This document shows positions 8,868 to 18,116 of a DNA stretch of 64,000 nucleotides, in pieces. The translations under genes were made by a program, and so were the position numbers. The notes below the pieces were generated by a model. The model was not told the origin of the DNA, ran no database searches, and was given only the letters and a program-made list of their open reading frames with translations. Every line of letters begins with the position of its first letter. The stretch's first letter is position 1. Location of the stretch: the NCBI GenBank assembly GCA_947503835.1, contig CANNFM010000014.1, forward strand, positions 62,001-126,000, read 5' to 3'. This stretch comes from an uncultured Aquimarina sp. Its GTDB lineage: Bacteria > Bacteroidota > Bacteroidia > Flavobacteriales > Flavobacteriaceae.

Positions 8868-9845
8868 ATGAAAACAATACAATTCAGAGAAGCAATTTGC
8901 GAAGCAATGAGCGAAGAGATGCGCCGAGATGAATCCATATATTTAATGGGTGAAGAGGTAGCAGAATACAACGGAGCATACAAAGCTAGTAAAGGCATGC
9001 TGGATGAGTTTGGCCCAGATAGAGTTCTGGATACACCCATCTCTGAATTAGGTTTTTCGGGAATAGCCGTGGGTAGTGCCATGAATGGTAATCGACCCAT
9101 TGTAGAATACATGACTTTTAATTTTTCATTGGTTGGGATAGATCAAATCATTAACAATGCCGCAAAGATGCGTCAAATGAGTGGTGGGCAATTTAATATT
9201 CCTATTGTTTTTAGAGGACCTACTGCATCTGCCGGTCAATTAGGAGCAACGCATTCTCAGGCTTTTGAAAATTGGTTTGCAAACACTCCTGGTTTAAAAG
9301 TTGTAATTCCTTCTAATCCAAAAGATGCTAAAGGGTTATTAAAATCAGCTATTCGAGATGATGATCCTGTTATCTTTATGGAAAGCGAACAAATGTATGG
9401 TGATAAAGGTGAAGTTCCCGAAGGCGAGTATACAATTCCGCTTGGTGTAGCCGAAATTAAAAGAGAAGGTAATGATGTTACTATTGTTTCTTTCGGAAAA
9501 ATTATAAAAGAAGCCTACAAAGCTGCCGATGAGTTAGCTAAAGAAAATATTTCATGCGAAGTAATAGACCTAAGAACAGTTAGACCTTTGGATCTTGATG
9601 CTATTTTTACTTCTGTCAAAAAAACGAATCGATTAGTTATTCTAGAAGAAGCTTGGCCACTAGCCAACATTGCTTCAGAGATCACTTACCAAGTTCAGTC
9701 TAATATCTTTGACTATTTAGATGCACCGATTATAAAAATAAATACAGCCGACACTCCTACTCCATACTCACCTGTTTTATTAGAAGAGTGGTTACCAAAT
9801 AGTAAAGATGTTGTAAAAGCCGTAAAAAAAGTGATGTACAAATAA
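8868..9845 (+). CDS. pdhB: Pyruvate dehydrogenase E1 component, beta subunit
   Basis: A 325-residue transketolase-like protein starting MKTIQFREAICEAMSEEMRRD. It shows the TPP-fold segments YLMGEEVAEYNGAYK and FRGPTASAGQLGATHSQAFENWF, and the C-terminal LRTVRPLDLDAI and LEEAWPLANIASEI. With an alpha subunit it decarboxylates pyruvate and passes the acetyl group to the E2 lipoyl domain. No E1 alpha or E2 gene is adjacent; a separate pdhB is usual in this family. The branched-chain E1 beta is the main alternative, but the sequence fits pyruvate type better. Confidence 0.9.
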   Translation: MKTIQFREAICEAMSEEMRRDESIYLMGEEVAEYNGAYKASKGMLDEFGPDRVLDTPISELGFSGIAVGSAMNGNRPIVEYMTFNFSLVGIDQIINNAAKMRQMSGGQFNIPIVFRGPTASAGQLGATHSQAFENWFANTPGLKVVIPSNPKDAKGLLKSAIRDDDPVIFMESEQMYGDKGEVPEGEYTIPLGVAEIKREGNDVTIVSFGKIIKEAYKAADELAKENISCEVIDLRTVRPLDLDAIFTSVKKTNRLVILEEAWPLANIASEITYQVQSNIFDYLDAPIIKINTADTPTPYSPVLLEEWLPNSKDVVKAVKKVMYK

Positions 9846-9960
9846 AATGAACCTCTTTATTTTACGTTTCATCAGTTTTAGGAATTCACTTTACACAAAA
9901 ATGGCCTAAAAATTGATGTGATCCACTATTTATTACAAGTATTAATTTTAATAACTTTAG

Positions 9961-12456
9961 ATGAGACATTTGATTTTAGGAGGAATTTTCACACTATTTA
10001 GTTGTACATTCCTTCTTTCGCAAACTAAGGTTAGCGGTCAGGCTTTTGACAGTAATAAACAGCCTATACCATTTGCCAATATAGTTTTTGCAAATTCTAC
10101 AGTGGGTACAATCACAGATGAAAATGGTAGGTTCTATATGGAATCAGACAGTAACCACTCTGAAATTAAAGTTTCATTTATTGGTTTTCAGACCAAAATC
10201 ATAGCACTTACTAAGCGTGTTACCTACAACATGCAAATAACTCTCGATGAAGAAGCCGCAGCATTAGACGAAGTAGTTATATACAAAGGTAAAACTTCTA
10301 AAAAAAATAATCCCGCCATAGATATTCTTAGAAAAATATGGGACAATAGACGAGTAAACGGAGTTAAAAAATTTAAACAATATACATACGATAAGTATGA
10401 AAAATTAGAATTTGATTTAAATACCATTGATAGTGCTTTAATAAATAGTAGAATCTTTAATGGTATGGAATTCATTTTTAATGATATTGATACCTCTAGG
10501 ATCACAGGAAAAACCTACTTACCTATTTTTCTAAATGAAGCTATTTCAAAAGTATATGGGGATAACCAGCTTAACGAGTACAAAGAAGTACTCACAGGAA
10601 ACAAAAATGCAGGATTTAGTGACAATCAAACTTTAATCGCCTTTGTTAAAGATCTATATTCTGATTATGACGTCTACGAAAATTATCTAAAATTCTTTGA
10701 CAAAAGCTTTACCAGTCCTTTATCTCGTACAGGAATTGGTGTTTACAACTATGTCCTTACTGATAGTGCATATATAGACAACAAATGGTGTTATAACATC
10801 TTGTACTACCCTCGAAGAAAGAACGAGCTAACATTTAAAGGTGATTTTTGGGTTAACGATACTACTTGGGCTATAAAAGAAATTAATCTTGAAGTTACCA
10901 AAAGTGCCAACATTAACTGGGTAAAGGATTTATACATAGAACAAGAGTTTGATGTGCTTAATGATTCTATCTTCTTAATAACCAAAGATTATTTTCAATC
11001 TGATTTCGCTTTTAGTAAAAAAGAAAAATCCCGAGGAGTATATGGTAAAAGAACGACCTTATATGACAATTATAAATTTGACATAAAAAAAGGCAAGAAG
11101 TTCTATCAAAGCCAAGTAGATCCCTACGATCAGGATATCTATAATCGTGAAGATTCGTTTTGGCAAAATGCACGAATGGAAGAGCTGAACAAAGACGAAC
11201 AAAATGTTTATACACTACTCGACACTCTTAGAACAGTAAAAGCTTTTAAGCGATTGTATAATATAGGAACAATTTTAGCCACAGGGTATGTAGAGTTTGA
11301 TGGGTTTGATTTTGGGCCTTTATTTTCTACTATTGGATACAATGACATTGAAGGATTTAGACTTAGAGCCGGGGGTAGAACATATTTCACTTCTAACGAC
11401 AGATGGCGTATTGAAGGATATGGTGCTTATGGGTTTAAGGACAATAAGTTTAAATACGGAATCTCTGGAAAATACCTGGTTGACCGAAAATCCAGATTGA
11501 TCATTTCTGGAGGAAATCGACGGGATGTAGAACAATTAGGAGCTAGTTTAACCAATACCAATGATGTAGAAGGAAGAAGCCTTGCTTCGTCTTCTATTAT
11601 AGCTACAGGAGATAATGACAGACTTACTTCTATCAATTTATCAGCATTCTCTATGCAGTTAGAACCCAAGAAAAATTTCACTATTGGTGTTACCGGGTCA
11701 TACAGAAGATTAAAACCAGCGGATAGATCATTGTTTAGCCTGGATTTTATTGATACTGAAACAGGAATTCAACAAACAGAAATCCAACAAACAGAAATAG
11801 CAACCTCATTAGCCTATTTCCCAGGTCGAAAAACAACTGGTTATGGCGTAGATAGAGTCATTGTAAATGAAGGTGATTATGCAACACTATTTCTTAACTA
11901 TGGTGTGGGGCTAAAAGACTATATAGAAAGTGACTTTGACTATCAAAAAATTCAATTATTATATCAACAACCATGGAACATTGGAGGTTTTGGTCGATTA
12001 AACAGTACGTTAGAATTAGGTAAAACCTTTGGAGATGTTCCCCTTGGTTTATTAAGCGTTATCCCTGGTAACCAAACCTATTTATCAATCTACAATACAT
12101 TTCCGTTACTCAACTTTTATGAATTTGTAACCGACACCTATGCAACGTTGCATTTAGAGCATAATTTTAACGGAAGAATATTCTCAAGAATACCATTCCT
12201 ACGTAAATTAAACCTTAGAGAATTAGTTGGTATACGAGGTGCGTGGGGGCAGTTATCCGACGAAAACATTTTATTAAGCGCGCCTTCTAATGAAATTTTA
12301 ATTGCTCCTGAAGATGAAGTCTATTTGGAATATAGTTTGGGTGTAGGTAATATTTTCAAAATTTTTAGAATTGATTTCCACTTCAGAGGAAATTATTTCG
12401 ACAACCCCGATGCCCGAAAATTTGGAGTTACCGGATCTTTTGGGTTCTATTTCTAA
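9961..12456 (+). CDS. DUF5686 outer-membrane protein with carboxypeptidase-like regulatory domain
   Basis: An 831-residue exported protein with a signal peptide (start MRHLILGGIFTLFSCTFLLSQ). A CarboxypepD_reg-like plug domain covers about residues 25-105 (VSGQAFDSNKQPIPFANIVF, then TVGTITDENGRF). The rest matches the DUF5686 family, ending in an outer-membrane beta-barrel with alternating aromatic residues and a final SFGFYF. Members resemble TonB-dependent receptors in their first domain but lack the full plug. The substrate is unknown. It stands alone between pdhB and ppa. Confidence 0.85.
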   Translation: MRHLILGGIFTLFSCTFLLSQTKVSGQAFDSNKQPIPFANIVFANSTVGTITDENGRFYMESDSNHSEIKVSFIGFQTKIIALTKRVTYNMQITLDEEAAALDEVVIYKGKTSKKNNPAIDILRKIWDNRRVNGVKKFKQYTYDKYEKLEFDLNTIDSALINSRIFNGMEFIFNDIDTSRITGKTYLPIFLNEAISKVYGDNQLNEYKEVLTGNKNAGFSDNQTLIAFVKDLYSDYDVYENYLKFFDKSFTSPLSRTGIGVYNYVLTDSAYIDNKWCYNILYYPRRKNELTFKGDFWVNDTTWAIKEINLEVTKSANINWVKDLYIEQEFDVLNDSIFLITKDYFQSDFAFSKKEKSRGVYGKRTTLYDNYKFDIKKGKKFYQSQVDPYDQDIYNREDSFWQNARMEELNKDEQNVYTLLDTLRTVKAFKRLYNIGTILATGYVEFDGFDFGPLFSTIGYNDIEGFRLRAGGRTYFTSNDRWRIEGYGAYGFKDNKFKYGISGKYLVDRKSRLIISGGNRRDVEQLGASLTNTNDVEGRSLASSSIIATGDNDRLTSINLSAFSMQLEPKKNFTIGVTGSYRRLKPADRSLFSLDFIDTETGIQQTEIQQTEIATSLAYFPGRKTTGYGVDRVIVNEGDYATLFLNYGVGLKDYIESDFDYQKIQLLYQQPWNIGGFGRLNSTLELGKTFGDVPLGLLSVIPGNQTYLSIYNTFPLLNFYEFVTDTYATLHLEHNFNGRIFSRIPFLRKLNLRELVGIRGAWGQLSDENILLSAPSNEILIAPEDEVYLEYSLGVGNIFKIFRIDFHFRGNYFDNPDARKFGVTGSFGFYF

Positions 12457-12603
12457 ATACTTTAGGCCTTCTTAATCCCTAAATTAATATCAAGTTCCCA
12501 TTTTTTTAATTTCTGAAAACGTTATAGTTTACCTTTACATTAACATTTTGTAAAAAATATGAGATTTTCTTTAGATAAATTTTATCTAACCCCTTGTAAT
12601 ACC

Positions 12604-12611
12604 TATCTTTG
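12604..12611 (+). promoter_or_regulatory. Candidate -7 element for ppa
   Basis: TATCTTTG matches the Bacteroidota -7 consensus TAnnTTTG exactly and lies 27 nt before the ppa start codon. No good TTG is found about 19 nt upstream, so the call rests on the -7 alone. Confidence 0.4.
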
Positions 12612-12638
12612 CCGCCCATTAAATAGAAAACAAGAATT

Positions 12639-13169
12639 ATGAGCGCAGCTACTAAAGAAAGCTTTGATGTACTTATCGAAATCCCAAAAGGGAGCCGTAA
12701 TAAATATGAATACGATTTTGACATAAAAAAAGTGCGATATGATCGCATGATATTTTCATCGATGATGTATCCTGCCGACTATGGTTTCATACCAGAAACA
12801 TTAGCATTAGATGGTGATCCACTAGATGTTTTAGTACTGGTTACCGAACCTACATTTCCTGGATGTGTGATGGAAGTAAAACCTATTGGCGTTTTCCATA
12901 TGGCTGATGAAAAAGGTCCAGATGAAAAAATCATTTGCGTACCAATATCCGATCCAATAGCAAACAGATTAGTAGATCTAAAAGAAATGAATCCTCATTT
13001 AATAAAAGAAATAGAGCATTTTTTCCAGGTATATAAAGATCTTGAAGAGAAAAAAGTTGATGTTGGCGGATGGGGTAATATTGATGAAGCCAAAGCCATC
13101 ATCAAAGCTTGCGTTAAGCGTTTTGAGGATCTCGAAGATAAACCCGAAGGATTGTTTAGCATATACTAA
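12639..13169 (+). CDS. ppa: Inorganic pyrophosphatase, soluble family I
   Basis: A 176-residue family I enzyme that hydrolyses pyrophosphate using Mg2+. Active-site segments visible are IEIPKGSRNKYEYD, MMYPADYGFIPET, the metal ligands in LDGDPLDVLVL, and ADEKGPDEKI. Length is normal. It lies just upstream of the membrane-bound pyrophosphatase hppA, separated by a strong hairpin. The cell therefore encodes both a heat-releasing and an ion-pumping route for PPi. Confidence 0.95.
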   Translation: MSAATKESFDVLIEIPKGSRNKYEYDFDIKKVRYDRMIFSSMMYPADYGFIPETLALDGDPLDVLVLVTEPTFPGCVMEVKPIGVFHMADEKGPDEKIICVPISDPIANRLVDLKEMNPHLIKEIEHFFQVYKDLEEKKVDVGGWGNIDEAKAIIKACVKRFEDLEDKPEGLFSIY

Positions 13170-13190
13170 ATTTCAGCTTAAAAATTAAAC

Positions 13191-13227
13191 AAAAGCGCAA
13201 TATTTTATTATGAATATTGCGCTTTTT
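13191..13227 (+). terminator. Rho-independent terminator after ppa
   Basis: Arms AAAAGCGCAATATT (13191-13204) and its complement (13213-13226) with an 8-nt loop, followed by T residues. It lies 21 nt after the ppa stop and before hppA, so the two pyrophosphatase genes have separate transcripts or are attenuated. Confidence 0.85.
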
Positions 13228-13281
13228 GTATTTAGCTTTATTTTACTACTTTTAGCGACTAATTAACTTAAAAAATATTTA

Positions 13282-15579
13282 ATGGAATCAAATATGATTT
13301 ATATGCCAATTATTTTGGCATTACTAGGGCTAATTTATATGCTTATTAAAAAATCTTGGGTAATGAAACAAGATGCCGGTGATGGCAAAATGAAAGAAAT
13401 TTCGGATCATATTTATGAAGGCGCCTTAGCTTTTTTAAGCGCAGAGTATAAATTACTTTCGATATTTGTTGTAATAGTAAGTGTCTTATTATTTATAGTT
13501 TCTATTGTCGTTGATACAACGCACTGGTTAATTGTGATCGCCTTCATTTTTGGAGCTGTATTTTCCGCTTTTGCCGGAAACATAGGAATGAAAATTGCTA
13601 CGAAGACCAATGTTAGAACTACCCAAGCGGCCCGTACTAGTTTACCAAATGCGCTTAAAATATCTTTTGGAGGTGGTACCGTAATGGGACTTGGAGTTGC
13701 AGGATTAGCCGTTTTAGGATTAACCGCTTTCTTTATTATATTTTATAATGTATTTATGGGAGGCGAATGGGTCTCTACTGATAAAATGACCATTGTTCTA
13801 GAAACATTAGCTGGATTCTCTTTAGGAGCAGAATCTATTGCTTTATTTGCTCGTGTGGGTGGAGGTATTTATACCAAAGCTGCAGATGTTGGAGCTGATC
13901 TTGTAGGTAAAGTAGAAGCTGGTATCCCAGAAGATGATCCACGTAACCCTGCTACCATTGCAGATAATGTAGGTGATAACGTAGGTGATGTTGCTGGTAT
14001 GGGAGCCGATTTATTTGGATCTTATGTAGCAACTGTTCTTGCAGCTATGGTATTGGGTAACTATGTAATTAAAGATATGGGAGGATCTATTGCAGATGCT
14101 TTCGGAGGCATTGGCCCTATCTTACTACCTATGTCAATTGCTGGTGTCGGTATTATCATCTCTGTAATAGGTACGATGCTCGTTAAAATTAAAAGTAACG
14201 ATGCTAAAGAAGCTCAGGTAATGGGAGCGCTTAACGTTGGTAACTGGACATCAATTATTTTAGTAGCTGTAGCTTGTTTTGCATTATGTAAGTGGATGCT
14301 TCCAGAAACTATGAAAATGGAATTCTTTGGTGAAGGTTTAGTCGAAATATCTGCGATGCGTGTATTTTACGCAACCTTAGTTGGTTTAGTAGTAGGAGCA
14401 GTGATTTCGTCTGTAACAGAATATTATACAGGATTAGGAAAATCACCTATTCTTAAAATTGTACAACAATCAAGCACAGGTGCCGGGACTAACATTATTG
14501 CAGGTTTAGCAACAGGGATGATTTCTACTTTCCCTTCAGTATTATTATTTGCTGGAGCTATTTGGGCTTCTTATGCCTTTGCAGGATTCTATGGAGTTGC
14601 ATTAGCAGCTTCTGCAATGATGGCTACTACAGCAATGCAGTTAGCAATTGATGCTTTTGGACCTATTTCAGATAATGCAGGTGGAATCGCAGAAATGAGT
14701 GAACAAGAACCAATAGTGAGAGAGCGTACAGATATCTTAGACTCTGTAGGTAACACAACAGCAGCAACAGGAAAAGGTTTTGCTATTGCTTCTGCAGCAT
14801 TAACATCTTTAGCACTGTTTGCAGCATATGTTACATTCACTGGTATTGATGGAATTAACATTTTTAAAGCACCAGTATTAGCCATGTTATTTGTTGGAGG
14901 TATGATTCCGGTAGTATTCTCTGCTTTAGCAATGAATGCAGTAGGTAAAGCTGCTATGGAAATGGTACAAGAAGTACGTCGCCAGTTCAAAGAGATCCCA
15001 GGTATTATGGAAGGTACTGGAAAGCCAGAATACGATAAGTGTGTTGCTATTTCTACAAAAGCTTCTCTTAAAGAAATGATGCTACCAGGCTTATTGACTA
15101 TTGGATTTCCATTAGTAATAGCATTTGTTCCGTTATTATTTGGTATGGATACTAAGGCCGTTGCAGAAATGCTAGGAGGATATATGGCAGGAGTTACTGT
15201 GAGTGGTGTATTATGGGCCATTTTTCAAAATAATGCTGGTGGAGCATGGGATAACGCAAAAAAATCATTTGAAGCTGGTGTAGAAATTAATGGAGAAATG
15301 ACGTACAAAGGTTCTGATGCCCATAAAGCCGCAGTAACCGGTGATACTGTTGGAGATCCTTTTAAAGATACTTCAGGTCCATCGATGAACATTTTAATTA
15401 AATTAACATGTCTAATAGGACTTGTAATTGCACCTATTTTAGGAGGACATCACGAAGAAACTGCCGTTGCAAACAATGATATAGAAGTAGTTCAAGCCCT
15501 AAAAGATACTTCTGAAAAGAAAATTGAAGTTAAAAAATTGAACGAATCAGAAGCAAGCATTGAAGCGTCTTCAAAATAA
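13282..15579 (+). CDS. hppA: Membrane-bound ion-translocating pyrophosphatase (K+-dependent type)
   Basis: A 765-residue polytopic membrane protein that couples PPi hydrolysis to H+ or Na+ export. The catalytic region reads GADLVGKVEAGIPEDDPRNP followed by the NVGDNVGDVAGMGADLFGS acidic motif. The later GNTTAATGKGFAIAS has Ala where K+-independent enzymes carry Lys, so the K+-dependent class is expected. Which ion is pumped cannot be settled by eye. The C-terminus has an extra charged tail of about 45 residues after the last membrane helix (HHEETAVANND onward), longer than in many homologues. Confidence 0.95.
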   Translation: MESNMIYMPIILALLGLIYMLIKKSWVMKQDAGDGKMKEISDHIYEGALAFLSAEYKLLSIFVVIVSVLLFIVSIVVDTTHWLIVIAFIFGAVFSAFAGNIGMKIATKTNVRTTQAARTSLPNALKISFGGGTVMGLGVAGLAVLGLTAFFIIFYNVFMGGEWVSTDKMTIVLETLAGFSLGAESIALFARVGGGIYTKAADVGADLVGKVEAGIPEDDPRNPATIADNVGDNVGDVAGMGADLFGSYVATVLAAMVLGNYVIKDMGGSIADAFGGIGPILLPMSIAGVGIIISVIGTMLVKIKSNDAKEAQVMGALNVGNWTSIILVAVACFALCKWMLPETMKMEFFGEGLVEISAMRVFYATLVGLVVGAVISSVTEYYTGLGKSPILKIVQQSSTGAGTNIIAGLATGMISTFPSVLLFAGAIWASYAFAGFYGVALAASAMMATTAMQLAIDAFGPISDNAGGIAEMSEQEPIVRERTDILDSVGNTTAATGKGFAIASAALTSLALFAAYVTFTGIDGINIFKAPVLAMLFVGGMIPVVFSALAMNAVGKAAMEMVQEVRRQFKEIPGIMEGTGKPEYDKCVAISTKASLKEMMLPGLLTIGFPLVIAFVPLLFGMDTKAVAEMLGGYMAGVTVSGVLWAIFQNNAGGAWDNAKKSFEAGVEINGEMTYKGSDAHKAAVTGDTVGDPFKDTSGPSMNILIKLTCLIGLVIAPILGGHHEETAVANNDIEVVQALKDTSEKKIEVKKLNESEASIEASSK

Positions 15580-15599
15580 AAACTAAAAATTTATATCCC

Positions 15600-15636
15600 A
15601 ACAACCTCGTTCCTTTGATCGAGGTTGTTTATTTTT
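15600..15636 (+). terminator. Rho-independent terminator after hppA
   Basis: Arms AACAACCTCG (15600-15609) and its complement CGAGGTTGTT (15620-15629) with a 10-nt loop, followed by a T-rich tract. It lies 20 nt after the hppA stop. Confidence 0.85.
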
Positions 15637-15658
15637 ATGTCAAAATCTACTTTTTTTC

Positions 15659-16663
15659 ATGTTTAAGAAGAAAGCTTTACGTATCAATACCTACTTTGGA
15701 TATGGCACTAATACTCTTTTTCGTGCCACCGGAAGAGCTCTTGAAGATGAAAATATAGATTTTAGTGCCAATCAAGGTGTTTTTAAAACCTTAAGAAATA
15801 TTTATAGACAATTCGAAAGTGATGAAATTAGAAATACACCCATCGTACTTACACTTCCTGATGGGCATATTATTGAAGCAATCACAGATCAAGAAGGATA
15901 TTATCATCTCGAATTAGATATCTCCACATCATCCAAGTACTTAAATAATGAAGGATGGATTACCTATACCGTTGCTTATAAAAAGGATAGTATTGACAAA
16001 AAAATAAACAATAATAATTCTTTTTCGAGTCACATGCTTATTCCATCTAAAGAAGCTGACTTTGGAGTCATAAGTGATATAGATGATACTATTTTACATA
16101 CAGGTGTGGCCTCTTTTTTTAAATGGAGAGTAATCGCAAATACTTTTTTTAAAAATTTTGATAAGAGAACCGCAATTGAAGGAACCGTAAAGTTTTATAA
16201 AAAATTACATTTCGGAAAAAATAACAATACTTCTATAAATCCTTTTTTTTACGTAAGTAACAGTCCTTGGAATTTATATGATTATTTAAGTGCTTTTTTC
16301 AAAAAAAATAATTTCCCCAAGGGCCCTATTTTACTAAGAGATTTTAGAACTCCTTTTGACAAAACACCAAAACCAAAAATCCCTCATAAACAATCAGAGA
16401 TCTTAAATCTTTTAAAAATGTATCCGGATATGAATTTTATTCTGATTGGGGATTGTGGAGAAAAGGACGCAGATATTTATACCAAAATCGCAAAAGAACA
16501 TCCAGGGCGTATTTTAGCAATTTATTTAAGAAATGTAAACCACCGTCGGAAAGAAAAACGAATAAAAAAGCTTATCAAATCCTTTGATTCCTGCCCTATT
16601 CTACTTGTTCATACTTCGGGTGAAGCCATACAACATGCAAAAAAACTAGAATTTATAAACTAG
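15659..16663 (+). CDS. App1-like phosphatase (DUF2183 family)
   Basis: A 334-residue protein. The N-terminal half (residues about 1-130) looks like a beta-sandwich with NTLFRATGRALEDEN and ALPDG-type turns. The C-terminal half has the HAD-type catalytic motif GVISDIDDTILHTGV near residue 140, then FFYVSNSPWNLYDYL and FILIGDCGEKDADIY. This is the layout of the App1 catalytic domain, known in yeast as a phosphatidate phosphatase. The lipid substrate here is inference. Its stop overlaps the stop of the convergent repressor gene by 4 bp. Confidence 0.85.
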   Translation: MFKKKALRINTYFGYGTNTLFRATGRALEDENIDFSANQGVFKTLRNIYRQFESDEIRNTPIVLTLPDGHIIEAITDQEGYYHLELDISTSSKYLNNEGWITYTVAYKKDSIDKKINNNNSFSSHMLIPSKEADFGVISDIDDTILHTGVASFFKWRVIANTFFKNFDKRTAIEGTVKFYKKLHFGKNNNTSINPFFYVSNSPWNLYDYLSAFFKKNNFPKGPILLRDFRTPFDKTPKPKIPHKQSEILNLLKMYPDMNFILIGDCGEKDADIYTKIAKEHPGRILAIYLRNVNHRRKEKRIKKLIKSFDSCPILLVHTSGEAIQHAKKLEFIN

Positions 16664-17427
16664 TTTTTCAAGCTTCTTACTTCTGATGTTAACGTCAACA
16701 TTGCCTCTTGTAATTGTTTAATCGTAGCAGTATCTGAATTCGCGTCAATATTGAAACTCAATTTGCTATTTACCTCCCAAAGCTCAACAATTTGATGCGT
16801 ATTAATGGTATATGGCAAATACTCTGCATTAATAGAAATGAGTGTAATTACTGAAACATCTTCATTTTTTCTGATTTTCTTTACCACTACACTATCTTCT
16901 AATATAACAACACAAATTGCATTATTACTCAATTCAGAAAGGTTATTTACAGCTTTACCGATTACCCATTCTTTGGGTTCTAAAACTGGCAACATACTAT
17001 CACCCTCAACCTGAAACCCCCTATGAGTAGCGTTTCGATATTCTGGAAGTGGGATATCAAAAGCAGGCAATTGTTGATACCAATCTAAATCCTGAACATT
17101 ATGAGGATACCCAGCAGCAGCTTTAACATTTACTAAAACAATATTCTCATTATTTAGAGAATCCACAGTAACTACCTTAGGAGCAACATTACCGTTATGT
17201 AATTCTAGTCTTTTTTGATCACTTTCTCCAAATAACCAAAGTGGATTGATACTAAATTGCTGCAATAATCGTGTAACAACTTTCCCTGAAATTTTTGTCT
17301 TACCACGCTCGATATCTGCAGTAGAGTTTTTAATTTGTAAAACCTGTGCAAAATCAGATTGGGTATAATGGTTCTCTTCGCGAATTTGTTTAAACCGCTT
17401 AATGGTTTGGTCAGTCAAATTATCCAT
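16660..17427 (-). CDS. XRE-family HTH repressor with S24 (LexA/CI-like) peptidase domain
   Basis: A 255-residue regulator. An XRE helix-turn-helix covers about residues 8-65 (YTQSDFAQVLQIKNSTADIERGK). A candidate autocleavage Ala-Gly lies in VKAAAGYPHN near residue 105. The S24 catalytic Ser is in FQVEGDSMLPVLEP and the Lys in SVVVKKIRKN. Such proteins are self-cleaving repressors, often SOS- or stress-linked. It has a clear promoter whose -33 box lies in a TTGGAA-TAT-TTCCAA palindrome, and the divergent DUF559 gene has a matching site. Autoregulation is therefore likely. Confidence 0.88.
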   Translation of the reverse strand: MDNLTDQTIKRFKQIREENHYTQSDFAQVLQIKNSTADIERGKTKISGKVVTRLLQQFSINPLWLFGESDQKRLELHNGNVAPKVVTVDSLNNENIVLVNVKAAAGYPHNVQDLDWYQQLPAFDIPLPEYRNATHRGFQVEGDSMLPVLEPKEWVIGKAVNNLSELSNNAICVVILEDSVVVKKIRKNEDVSVITLISINAEYLPYTINTHQIVELWEVNSKLSFNIDANSDTATIKQLQEAMLTLTSEVRSLKN

Positions 17428-17499
17428 AAAATTGCAATTTAATTTTTAACCATATGTAAGTATTTAACTTCTAACTATTGTTTGGGATAATTACTTAAA

Positions 17500-17529
17500 C
17501 AAAGATACATTTTTTTGGAATATTTCCAA
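17500..17529 (-). promoter_or_regulatory. Promoter of the S24 repressor gene (TTG-N19-TAnnTTTG)
   Basis: On the minus strand TTG (17529-17527), exactly 19 nt, then TATCTTTG (17507-17500). This is a full match to the Bacteroidota sigma-A pattern. The predicted leader to the repressor start is about 65 nt. The -33 box is part of the palindrome at 17515-17529. Confidence 0.7.
17515..17529. promoter_or_regulatory. Operator-like palindrome O1 (TTGGAA-TAT-TTCCAA)
   Basis: A perfect 6-bp inverted repeat around a 3-bp centre, overlapping the -33 box of the repressor promoter. The same TGGAA-nnn-TTCCA pattern recurs with its centre 42 bp away, which is four helical turns. Confidence 0.6.
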
Positions 17530-17556
17530 TTTTAACATAATTATATTTCTATTATT

Positions 17557-17571
17557 ATGGAATTTTTCCAT
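17557..17571. promoter_or_regulatory. Operator-like palindrome O2 (ATGGAA-TTT-TTCCAT)
   Basis: The second TGGAA-nnn-TTCCA palindrome. It ends at the first base of a TAAATTTG -7 element (17571-17578) for the DUF559 gene, so a bound repressor would block that promoter. A further TGGAA half-site lies at 17577-17581. Confidence 0.6.
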
Positions 17572-17578
17572 AAATTTG
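17571..17578 (+). promoter_or_regulatory. Candidate -7 element for the DUF559 gene
   Basis: TAAATTTG is an exact TAnnTTTG match. A TTC lies at 17547-17549, close to the -33 position. Transcription would begin near 17585, downstream of the ATG at 17557, which rules that ATG out as the start and favours 17605. Confidence 0.5.
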
Positions 17579-17604
17579 GAAAAATTACTACTAAAATTAA
17601 TCAT

Positions 17605-17988
17605 ATGTCTTCACCAAGCATTCCTTTATATCAAAAAGTATCTGAAGAAGTTGTTCGTCATTCTTTAAATAATACCACAAGAGCTATTGATGTACTCGAA
17701 CAGGAATTAAACAAAAAAGGGTATCATTTTGTCTTAAATCAAAGGATTGGCCATTATAATTTTAACTTCTATTGCCCTAAGCTAAGAACTGCTATCGAAA
17801 TAGATGGATATGCTCACGAGTTTCTCGACATACATAATCAGGATGCTCCTAAGAAATTATTTATTTCCTCATTAGGGATTACAGTGCTAAGATTTACAGA
17901 TTATCAGATTTTTGTAGACATGGATGAGGTTTTTAGAATACTTAAAAACCATATTCAATCTTCAAGGGTAAACCCATATGTTGTTTGA
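17605..17988 (+). CDS. DUF559 domain protein (Vsr/endonuclease-like fold)
   Basis: A 127-residue protein with the PD-(D/E)XK-like core of DUF559: VLNQRIGHYNFNFYCPKLRTAIEIDGYAHE, in which the Glu and Asp precede EFLDIHNQDAPKKLFISSLGI and a final VLRFTDYQIF. Related proteins resemble very-short-patch repair nucleases. I chose the ATG at 17605 because the upstream ATG at 17557 lies in the operator and before the predicted transcription start. Divergent from the S24 repressor and probably controlled by it. Confidence 0.75.
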   Translation: MSSPSIPLYQKVSEEVVRHSLNNTTRAIDVLEQELNKKGYHFVLNQRIGHYNFNFYCPKLRTAIEIDGYAHEFLDIHNQDAPKKLFISSLGITVLRFTDYQIFVDMDEVFRILKNHIQSSRVNPYVV

Positions 17989-18116
17989 TAGAATTACGGT
18001 TAAACCATTTATAGTTACGCTTAGTGTGTGTATTTTTTACCCATTTTAAATTTCGAATAGACGAAATAAAGTATTATGTTTGACGTTAAGTAACCAAATA
18101 ACTATATCTATTTATT

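Noticed and set aside
14589..15221. Minus-strand frame of 210 codons opposite hppA
   Set aside because: Shadow of the hppA coding sequence; no start signal or family similarity.
17557..17604. Upstream ATG as the start of the DUF559 gene
   Set aside because: It lies inside the operator palindrome and upstream of the predicted transcription start, and the extra 16 residues do not fit the family.
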